Of a stretch of 64,000 nt of DNA, positions 55,331 through 64,000 are shown piece by piece. The translations under genes and the position numbers were made by a program. Under the pieces are notes generated by a model, which was given only the letters and a program-made list of their open reading frames with translations, was not told the origin of the DNA and did not search any database. Source of the stretch: Archegozetes longisetosus (Eukaryota > Arthropoda > Arachnida > Sarcoptiformes > Trhypochthoniidae); contig JAEMBT020000001.1 of NCBI GenBank assembly GCA_018873245.2, forward strand, positions 14,114,220-14,178,219, written 5' to 3'. Within the stretch, counting starts at the first letter, position 1; each line of letters begins with the position of its first letter.

Positions 55331-57514
55331 AACTGAATAAAATGCAACGAAAATAAAAAATTTTAAACTAGTGATTGATATATATTTAGTTTAAACAAAT
55401 TATTATTTTAACAAGTATCGATTTTTTGTTCTCTAGAAACATGTTGAGCAGATACTTGACTTTTTCAAATGTTAAAAATTTTCTTTTTTTACTTAACTCA
55501 TGTAATATGAGAAATGAGTTCTATTCGTGAAATAACTAGAAAAATGAGCTAATATTGAGATAAACTTGAATTTCAATCAGAGTAAGTAACCTATATAAAT
55601 TAATTTAAAATCATTCAAAAATATTCACATTTCGAGCGAATTAACATATGTAAATTTTAAGAGAATGCACATTCGAGAGTTTTAATGATAAGTTTTCAAG
55701 ATTTGGATTATAGAAAACTTTTACATACAGACCAGTTGTTTTACACCGTTGTTTTGCTACGATTAGAACCGCTATTTTCGAGATCACTTCGAGGGCCAGA
55801 ATATTTGGTCAACTGTCATATTAGGGGCTAAAATACCGAACAGGTTATTTAGGCACGAAATTTGAGATTTTGTTGATCCTGAATTACCAGATTCACTACC
55901 TTTAGTGCTGACTTTATTTAATTTGTTTATAAAATGTTTATATGAGCTTTATTCTATTTCATTTCGAAGTGAAAAAATTAATCTAAAAAGTATTGATTTG
56001 ACTAAAAAGTAGATGATTTCCAATTATTTGACTACTATTTCAAGTTTCTGGAAGTTCTATTTGGATATTACAGTATATGAGTTTTTGATTCACATCAAGC
56101 TATATATTTGATTAATGATGAAACAGCCTTACAATGCCCTGAATATACAGTATTTGCTAAAACTTGTTAAATTAATCGCTAGGATTGGTAGAGTTAGTGT
56201 CAAAGAAATGGATAAATAAATGTTATACTCCTGAAAACAATCCCTGACCCTGCCCTAAAGCGATTGCTCTTCGCTCCAGTAAGTAGTACTCACTTTTGAT
56301 AAAAATCTTTTGGGTGAGTTTGCAATTTCATTAAAATCATAAGACAAATGGTTCAAAGCTTAAGTTCAATACAGCCGATTAACTTAGTAAGATTTAAATA
56401 GTGTACTAGTTACCGAACACTTTATTATGTGCTCAGTTTTATAGATTATAATTAAGCCATGCAATTAGTTGTAGTCCAGAAGAATGTTTTATGCTAACAA
56501 TTTTTTCGATAAGTTAACATCGATTGATAAATTGTGGTCATTATTTGGATCAGCAGAAGTAAACAGTTAAGTATAAGGTAACTCTGATCCTCTTCTACTT
56601 ACATCCAACTCCTTTCGAGAGACTCACTCGAGCCCTGTTGCTGAGTGAGTTATTCGCTTTTGTCGGCGGTCTCATGGGGCTAGATAAGCCAGAGGTGGTT
56701 ATGACCGGGGACGTGTGATCAGCACATCGCCGTCAAAGAAATGCAGCGACTACGAGACTCAAAATCCAGACCACTGCCCCAAGTTTCGACTCGGTGGCCC
56801 TACACCCTAGTGACCCTCGCTCTAATATAGACAAATATGATAATAATATTAAGTGTTAGTAGCCCTAATAGGTAATATAATAAGAAAAATATACACGAAA
56901 ATACCGAAAATAGGTCTTACACATTAACGCGAAAGTAGAATTTCAATTATTTGATCCAAACCTGTTCACTCTGTGTCCATTAAAATTAGATTAGCAATAA
57001 CTTTGATGACTAAGACAAAAACGTGATATAAATTTATTTCGAACGAGAGTTAGCATCACAACTAGATGTATGACATTACTTTTTTACTTAGTTTTATGCA
57101 GCTTTATGAATTTGATGATATGGGATGAAATTTATTAAGAGATTACAAATGGCTATAACTTTTAATGGCAATTTCATGACGATTAATATTCATTTGCTTT
57201 TATAAAATACTTGAAATATGAATGTAGAATAAAATTTGCTTTATTAATATTCTGCTTACTTGTACTTTATTTTGATGATTCTGAATGAAATATCAAAATG
57301 AAATATCAAATTTAGAATCATTAATATACTATATGATTTTTGCTTAAAAGAGTTACAAATAGTAATTGGAATTTTGATCGTAAAAGAACTAACTGAAAGT
57401 TTACACTTAATTCCTCAAGTAGATATCAAGATGAAACGCCGTCTTCGAGTTAAAAACATAATTATATGTAATTACTCTCATTTGAGCTCTAATTTAAATA
57501 AAAACTCTTACATA
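55331..57514. other. Intergenic between F and G; GC-rich patch at 56590-56830
   Basis: Mostly AT-rich. The patch (TTCGAGAGACTCACTCGAGC, GGGGCTAGATAAGCCAGAGG, CAAGTTTCGACTCGGTGGCC) stands out in base composition. TTTCGACTC resembles a weak B-box, so a tRNA-derived SINE is possible, but I cannot fold a convincing tRNA. A hairpin GACTCACTCGAGCCC...TGAGTGAGT lies at 56620-56652. The conserved promoter blocks of the other gene copies are absent before copy G. Confidence 0.4.
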
Positions 57515-59130
57515 ATGAAAACTTTGAGCCGATTTCTATTTAATAATTGTAGATTAATTTTCGTTTTATTAGTTTTGATAACATATTATGAGTTGCAGTT
57601 AAATAACTTTAAGTTTGATAGAAAATTGTGCTATGAAAAATGTAACCAAATTCAAAGTAAAAGTCATTTTGTGAGCAAAACTGTGCATTATGTGAATGAA
57701 ATGAGTTTTAAGCACAATATGTCATTATCTGATAAAGAAAACTTAGTTCTCAAATTGAATAATAATTTAAATGATTTATTGCGTTTTGGAAACGAATATC
57801 AAAACTTTGTTGATTCGATCGTTTCGCGTGAATCTCACAATAGTACAAAACTTCGTAAACAAGAAATCGAAATATTCAAAGATCTGAATAAGTAATAAAT
57901 TTTAATAAATATATCAAACTTCTATATAATTATTTTTTAAGTGTATTTAATTTAGAGCTTCACTCACTTTCATCTCAAATCAATGACTGGCGTGAAGAAC
58001 AACTGAATGATATATCAAGACAGATACAACGAAATATTGAATCCATTCAATCTCCTCCTAAAGAAAAATGTGATAATATTAAAAAAATTTACTGTCGAAT
58101 TCCTCCTACTGGGGTTGGTTCACAGATTCATGGTTTAATGACATGTCTGTTAAAAGGATATCACACAAAAACAATGGTAGTTATTGATCAAATTTTTATG
58201 AGCTATTTAAAAAGATCCAACTCAACTTGGGATCAATTTATTTCACCTATAAGTCAAACGTGTCAAACAAATCATAGTGTCAAATATGATATAAAAAGTC
58301 AGGATTCAGTCATCAATTTCGCTTGTAATTAATTTTAATACCTTCTTAGATTTTACTTATAATTTAAAGTAATTTAGAATATTTTTTCTTCAAATTTTAC
58401 AATTAAGATATAGAATACTCGATAAAGAGGTTGATCTTATTTTTAAAAACTATTTTCAGATGATATCGCAAACTATTTACCAAAAACTATTGGCCAAAAG
58501 TTGATTGCATTGCATGCAGACCCAAAAGCATTCTGGTTCGGACAGTTTGTCAAATATATTTATGGGCCTAATAAATACATGGAACAATTAATTAGAAACG
58601 TCACAACTAAACTCGGATTGCCGAAACTTTATGTCGGGTATGTCGCAATATTTTTTATTCAAATTTTTGTTCAAGTTATTCAGCTTTGTTTTGATTGAAA
58701 TTCTAATTTCGATATAGTATTCAAATAAGAAGAGGTGATAAAGTTGGTAAAGAAGCCAAAAGTCATAGTGTTGAAGAATATATGTTTTATGTGAATAACT
58801 ATTTCAATAAGTTAGCACTGAATGGATATTCTGGAGAAAAGTCTGTATTCGTTGCTACTGATGACGAAACTGTTATGAAAAAACTGAATGACAAATATAA
58901 AGATTTCAAATTTTTTGATAGCAAACAATATTCTAAGAATATTAAAGTGGATAAAAATCACTATTCACCCCTTAATTTACAGTATACTATCATTGATATA
59001 CATTTCTTATCGAGAAGTGATTATTTGGTGTGTACAATGTCTTCTAATGTATGAAATTTGAGGTATTGTAAAAAATATTTTGCAACCTTAAACTTATTTT
59101 TTCTGTCAATAGTTATGCCGTTTGTCATAA
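57515..59130 (+). pseudogene. Copy G: FUT8-like fucosyltransferase, mosaic and truncated
   Basis: Exons are 57515-57891, 57942-58324, 58460-58637, 58718-59048 and 59113-59130 (stop). As read it gives 428 aa. Exon 1 and the first 50-60 bases of exon 2 follow copy F (EYQNFVDSIVSRESHN-TK; CACTTTCATCTCAAATCAAT), with a longer stem. From about 58000 on, exons 2-4 and introns 2-4 are nearly identical to copy E. Exon 5 has lost 3 bases so that the codons after LCRLS become a stop, which removes the Cys-containing catalytic end region and the SH3-like tail. Anchor, HADPKAFWFGQ, IRRGDKV, FVATDD and DIHFLSRSDYLVCTMSSN remain. It could make a truncated protein but is more likely dead. It has no shared promoter module. 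Confidence 0.75.
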
Positions 59131-59845
59131 TTAATGCAATAAATTGACAATCTTACTAAATTTTTACCAATATTACATCAACCCAAGACAATTTCTATAA
59201 ACACCAATCAAATCAAATAATGATAAATTTGATATACAAGTTGAAAGTATTGCTTTATGCGAAATAATTGGTTACATCGCTATGCGACAACAATGGACGG
59301 ACACTTATAGGGCTCTTTATTGACTGAGAATCATTTCGATTAAGGTATAAAACAAAAATGAAAAACACTCTTTCTTTGAGATAATTGAAAATGACGTTTC
59401 AAATGTTATTCGATGTTATATTAAATGAAAATTTCTTTGTAAACTTTTTATGAGAAGTGGTAAAATTCTTATTAGTTATGGTATTAAAACAGCTTGAAAC
59501 TTAATCCGATATAACACTTGGGGTGTCAACCTCTTTAACCCATTACGATTCACGCCTTATTTTTTCTGTCAATAGTTATGTTTGTCATATGAATTAATGC
59601 AAATAATTAGACTGAACTCTAAATTCAATTTAGAGTACAATTTATATCTGTTATATCAGGTCCCAGGAGACAATTTACATATAAACACACAATCAAATCA
59701 AATAATGATAAATTTGATATAGAAGTTGAAAGTATTGCTCTATGCGAAATGATTGGTGAACATCGCTATGCAGGACAACACAATGGACGGACACTTCGAT
59801 TTGAGGAGAATAAAAAGATGAAAATTTTCGATTGAACAAAATTCA
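59101..59845 (+). pseudogene. Two degenerate tandem copies of FUT8-like exon 5
   Basis: The first relic (59101-59375) and the second (59565-59838) each begin TTCTGTCAATAGTTATG, the end of intron 4 plus the exon start. Both continue with sequence matching exon 5 of copy E (AAATCAAATAATGATAAATT, then GAAAGTATTGCT, then AATGGACGGACACTT). The first stops after five codons. The second keeps LSYELMQIIRLNS, then several indels break it. Terminal exon and intron tail were duplicated in tandem, then both decayed. Confidence 0.75.
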
Positions 59846-59865
59846 AAAATTTTGCTTTGAGCTAC

Positions 59866-60081
59866 GTTTGTCCGCAATCGGTAATTTAAAATGCAATCCA
59901 TAGCATTGCTTTGTATGACAGCTATGTATAATGTAATGCCTTTGCTTTATGCCATAGAAAGTTGGTTTCAGTGTTCAGTTAATACTTGTCAATGCGTTCA
60001 ATGCATATAGGTAGCAATGGGCGTTACTACCATACAAGGCAATGCTAAAGATTGCATATTATATTGATAATGCAGAGAAAC
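59866..60081. mobile_element. Palindromic MITE, copy 1 of a pair (216 bp)
   Basis: It starts GTTTGTCCGCAATCGGTAAT and is nearly identical to 60298-60514 over its whole length. The right terminus has decayed (TTGATAATGCAGAGAAAC). The interior pairs CAATCCATAGCATTGC with GCAATGCTAAAGATTG. Confidence 0.75.
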
Positions 60082-60297
60082 AAAATATAACTAAACTCAA
60101 ATTTTGAAATTTGGTCGATTAATGCAACTTATGAATAAAGTTTGAAACAAGTAAATGAAAATCAACTCTTTAATCATAATGTTTGACTAGGGAAGGGTGC
60201 AATCTGAGGAAGTCAGATCAAGATATTTTTGATTTGGCATTAATCTATGTGACAATTAGATTGACCAAAATTCAAAAATTTGTGCTTATGAGCTCTC

Positions 60298-60514
60298 GTT
60301 TGTCCGCAATCGGTAATTTAAAATGCAATCCATAGCATTGCTTTGTATGACAGCTATGTATAATGTAATGCCTTTGCTTTATGCCATAGAAAGTTGGTTT
60401 CAGTGTTCAGTTAATACTTGTCAATGCGTTCAATGCATATAGGTAGCGATGGGCGTTACTACCATACAAGGCAATGCTAAAGATTGCATATTATATTGCC
60501 GATTGCAGACAAAC
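60298..60514. mobile_element. Palindromic MITE, copy 2 of a pair (217 bp)
   Basis: The ends GTTTGTCCGCAATCGG and CCGATTGCAGACAAAC are inverted repeats with one mismatch. It differs from the copy at 59866 by only a few bases. The CAAAATTCAAAAATTT before each copy is also shared, so either the flank is part of the unit or the pair arose by local duplication. No gene content is seen. Confidence 0.75.
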
Positions 60515-61343
60515 AGTCCTGTTGAGGAGGAATTTGATCAAACTCGTTGTTCATAGTCAGTAATCTGATATCTTGAGCTCTCTCGATTCATTTTTCAGTC
60601 AAATTAAATTCAATGTTTTTTCATTTAATTGTATTCAACTAAATAATTACAAATGGCACTGAAAAATAAAGTTGTACTTAAAATTTGATAGTTAAAATGA
60701 TAATACAACTTCTGTATGAATAGTGTTGAATAAATAGTTGTTTTCTTATAAATGATTAAGTTTTGGTAAGAACTTTAACTTAGTAATATGTGATTGTGCG
60801 TGCAAGTTTTATTAATATTTTATTTATATGTTTTATTTTCTCTACTGTACAGTTTCGAAGTAAAGTTTCGTATATGCTTTGCATAAAAAATTTGATCTCA
60901 TTTGAAATATAGACATCTCGAATTTAAAGGCAATATCTACTGATTATTCTTACAAAAAAATCATATTCGCAGCTGAGACTCCAGCTTTGAGCTCCAAGCT
61001 AATAATTATGAATCATGAATCATGAGATACAGCCTCAAATATTATCAGATTAATAAGTGATAAATTGTGTCTTAAGGATTCAGTGAGACTTAAGGCTTTC
61101 ATTCCTAAATTACACTATAGAGTACTTACTATATATAACTGATTTATACACTGATGAGACCATAAAATTCTAAAAGTCAATTTTTCGAATAGTTAATAGA
61201 CAATGGATGAAATATTATAACAGAGTTTCTCTTTGATTAAAGACTATACATTTGAAAATTATTACAAAATTTATATATAAATCCTTGTATAAGTAATTTA
61301 TTCAAATGAAATGATAGGAATAATCATTCGATATCACATGATT
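60515..61343. other. Intergenic; duplicated flank of copy H begins at 60870
   Basis: Bases 60870-61010 match 47972-48125, and 61012-61343 match 49940-50301, including the downstream region of genes E and H. The 48.13-49.94 kb block is absent here. No gene is seen. Confidence 0.5.
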
Positions 61344-63236
61344 TCATCCAAAAGTACTTTCAAAGAAAGAGTGCTTTTCTTTTGTTTTATACAAAGGGAA
61401 TCGAAAATTTGTCATCTTTTTATTTCCCTCTAAAGAGCCCTCAAAGAATCCATCCATTTTCTTGCCCTCCAAAGCCATTTTCCACCACTGATATCGTAAA
61501 TGAACAATACTTCCAACTTCTATATCAAACATATTGTTCTTTGATTTAATTGTGTGTTTATATTTGAATTGTCTATCAGGATTTGGTTGGCAACAGAAAT
61601 GGAAGGGCGCATCTAATGATTGGTAATTTAGAGCTGAGTTCGGTCTAATTGTTTGCATTAATTCATATGATAAACGACATATCTATTGACAGAAAAATAA
61701 GTTTAAAATCCAGAAATATTTTTGGTAATACTTCAACTTGTCATACATTTGAAGACATTGTACACACCAAATAGTCACTTCTCGATAAGAAATGTACATC
61801 AATGATAGTATACTGTAAATTAAGCGTTGAATAATGATTGTTATCTACTTTAACATTCTCAGAATATTGTTTGCTATCAAAGAACTTGAAATCCTTATAT
61901 TTATCATTTAGTTCTTTCATAACATTTTTATCATCAGAAGCAACGAATACAGACTTTTCTCCAGAATATCCGTTGAGTGCTAACTTATTGAAATAGTTAT
62001 TCACATAAAAAATATATTCGTCAACACTATGATTTCTGGCCTCAGAACCAACTTTATCACCTCTTCTTATTTGAATACTATATCGAAATTAGATTTCAAA
62101 CCAAAGTGAAAATGAATGACAAACCAATAATTATTTAATAAATATTGTTAATACCCGACATAAAGTTTCGGTAATCCGAGTTTAGTTGTGACGTTTCTGA
62201 TTAATTGCTCCATATATTCATTAGGCCTAAAAATATATTTGACAAACTGTCCTAACCAGAACGCTTTTGGGTCTGCATGCAATCTAATCAATTGTTGGCC
62301 AATATTTTTTGGTAAATAGTTTGCGATATCATCTGAAAATGATTTCGAACAATTAGATCGAACTAGTTAGCGAGCATTCTATTTTTTTTATCAAGAATAA
62401 TATATTATTTGAACTAAAAGACAATATCAAAATTGTTATTTGAATTAATTACAATCATAAGGAAATGATTCTTGGTTCTTTATTTTATACTTCACAGTAT
62501 GATTTGGTTGACACGTTTCACTTATAGGAGAAAAAAACTGATCCCATTGCGAATTTGAGTCTTTCATATAGTTGACATACGCTTGGTCAATAATTACCAA
62601 TGTTTTGGTATAATATCCTTTTAGTAGACAGATCATGAAGTGGTGAACTTGAGCCGCGAATCCCCATTCAGGAAGATTACAATAAAATTTATCGATGTCT
62701 TCACATCTTTCTTTAGGAGGTGACTGAATCGATTTAATGGTTTGCTGTATTTGTTTTGAAACAGCATTCAGTTGTTTTTCACGCCAATTAGAGATTTGAG
62801 AAGTTAATGATTGAAACTCCAAATTAAATATGCTTTTAAAAAATTATTTGAAATTAGAAACTAACCATTAGATTAAAATTGATTACCTATTCAGGTCCTT
62901 AAAAGTTTTTATCTGTTGGTCATCAATTTCTATAGAATCATTTCGAGATTCACGAAAAATGATCGAATTAATAAAATTTTGATATTCATTCCCGAAACGC
63001 AGAAAATTATTTGATTTAATATTTAATTTGTAAAATAAGTTTTCCTTTTCAGATAGTGACTTAAAATTCTCAAAGTTCTTAAAATCTCTTTTAATATCAC
63101 TTTCAAATTCTGTAATATATTTTCTCGAAAAATATCTTTTGTTATCGTATAAACGCCACTCATAATAAATTATCAAAATGAAGAAAACTATAATCAACTT
63201 GTAATTCTCAGATAATAGCTGTTTAAGAGTCTTCAT
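61344..63236 (-). CDS. Copy H: FUT8-like (GT23) fucosyltransferase
   Basis: Exons are 63236-62887, 62832-62453, 62332-62155, 62077-61747 and 61682-61344. Spliced length is 1578 nt, 525 aa, in frame. The anchor is KLIIVFFILIIYYEWRLYDN. Exon 2 is of the C/H subtype (WGFAAQVHHFMICLLKGYYT, KTLVIIDQAYVNYM). Exon 3 has LHADPKAFWLGQF-like sequence, read here from the complement of AACTGTCCTAACCAGAACGC. Exon 4 has IRRGDKVGSEARNHSVDE, FVASDD and IDVHFLSRSDYLVCTMSSN. Exon 5 has ICRLSYELMQTIRPNS and an SH3-like tail with DGFFEGSLEG. The F-W-L-G change for F-W-F-G also occurs in copy C. The promoter blocks lie at -157 (TATA-like) and -289 (GATA). Confidence 0.86.
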
Positions 63237-64000
63237 TTTATACTAATAGTGATTAAAATTAAGAGCCCGATAATAAAAATAACTTCACACAAATAATTAT
63301 ACTTAGTATTAATGATGTAATAGCTTTAAATAAGTATCTATTTTATATATAATAGATTACAAATAATTATTTAATTATTTAAATCACAAAACTACATATA
63401 ACTGAGTTCCACAAATATTAATACATCAATGTTATAAGTTACTAAGGCACACACTAATTGCACACAAGATTATAATGTAATAAACTTTATCTTCCATTCT
63501 ATTAATTCAATTTCCCTAGTGATACAGATAAGTTATTAAGTCAAATGAACCGATGTCATAAAAACTTGCCTCCCGCATGTTAGAATTTAAATATCAGATT
63601 CGAGGCTTATGTTTTCTTATAATTTAATTACTAATAATTAATTTAAAACTTTAAAAACTATCAAAACAAACTGAACTTTCTAAACTGAAAGTTATAACTA
63701 ACACAACAATTAAGATTCAAGCATTCAAATAGATAGATGTGACTTGGCCTCATAAAAGTGAGTAATGAAAGTAAACCAAAGATGTAAGGTGATATTATAT
63801 GGTCAGATTGCGTATCAACGTTATCTGCTCGACGAGTAAAGTGCGAAGATTTATAGCAGTGTAGGTAGTACAGTGATGGAAAATACTCCATTCCCGTATA
63901 CTGCCTTATACTAGTCTTACAGAGAGAAGCATTAATTTTTGCGATTGGGGAAAAGTTATAATTATATTGATTATGAGTATTTTCATCTTTATGTTATAGA
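63237..64000. promoter_or_regulatory. Upstream region of copy H with conserved promoter blocks
   Basis: On the minus strand the TATA-like GGAACTCAGTTATATGTAG lies at 63388-63406. The GATA block ACAGATAAGTTATTAAGTCA is at 63524-63543, and the AAATATCAGATTCGAGGCTT block at 63588-63607. Spacing equals that of copy E. The remaining bases to 64000 are the duplicated intergenic stretch, with no gene. Confidence 0.55.

Larger units (their letters stand above)
61020..64000. repeat. Segmental duplication, right copy (carries gene copy H)
   Basis: It corresponds to 49945-52990 in the same orientation, gene included, and continues past the window edge. The last 560 bp differ from 52430-52990 by only a few percent by eye, less divergence than in the gene bodies, where exon 2 has a different subtype. 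Confidence 0.75.

Noticed and set aside
56700-56815. tRNA gene
   Set aside because: A B-box-like string is present, but I cannot fold an acceptor stem, D arm and anticodon arm in the right order.
1-64000. CRISPR array, operon or other prokaryotic organisation
   Set aside because: No regularly spaced short direct repeats were seen. Genes are spliced and surrounded by eukaryotic DNA transposons; the only tight tandem repeat is the 12-bp run at 8068-8110.

Overview
The window is AT-rich eukaryotic DNA. Genes are split by short GT-AG introns (about 46 to 135 bp where no transposon intrudes) and sit among decayed DNA transposons. Mariner, Tc1, hAT, Merlin and piggyBac-type relics, a degenerate (CCTAA)n tract, metazoan small heat-shock proteins and FUT8-type fucosyltransferases together point to an arthropod. 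An acariform mite is my guess; no single feature proves it.

The main content is a dispersed array of eight copies (A to H) of one five-exon gene. It encodes a type II membrane protein of the alpha-1,6-fucosyltransferase (FUT8, GT23) family: A 3165-5050 (-), B 14088-16921 (-), C 24537-26452 (-), D 33368-35224 (+), E 50302-52209 (-), F 53563-55330 (+), G 57515-59130 (+), H 61344-63236 (-). B, C, D, E, F and H read through when spliced (505 to 532 aa). A carries two 1-base frameshifts. G is a mosaic of F-like and E-like sequence that stops early and is followed by two broken last exons. B and D are sister copies, E and G share near-identical introns, and C and H share an exon 2 subtype. Six copies (A, B, C, D, E, H) share an upstream arrangement: a TATA-like box about 155 bp and a GATA-type site (AGATAAG) about 280 bp before the ATG. 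F and G lack it.

Other genes are a head-to-head pair of small heat-shock proteins (37014-37661 minus, 38205-38717 plus) with a phased GAA/TTC cluster between them, and a spliced 612-aa coiled-coil protein of unknown family (43608-45780). An RCC1-repeat (RCBTB-like) pseudogene (27640-28905, minus) is split by a hAT-like MITE.

The rest is transposon relics, many nested. Several insertions can be dated against empty sites in the same window: a Tc1-like element inside a mariner relic (TA target), a piggyBac-like MITE inside that Tc1 element (TTAA target), a hAT-like MITE inside a second mariner relic (8-bp target), a 994-bp element in intron 3 of copy B (perfect 8-bp target duplication, empty site in copy D), and a Merlin-type MITE (perfect 8-bp duplication). 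Long foldback elements are frequent. The region 49.9-53.0 kb is duplicated at 61.0-64.0 kb, so copies E and H moved with their flanks.
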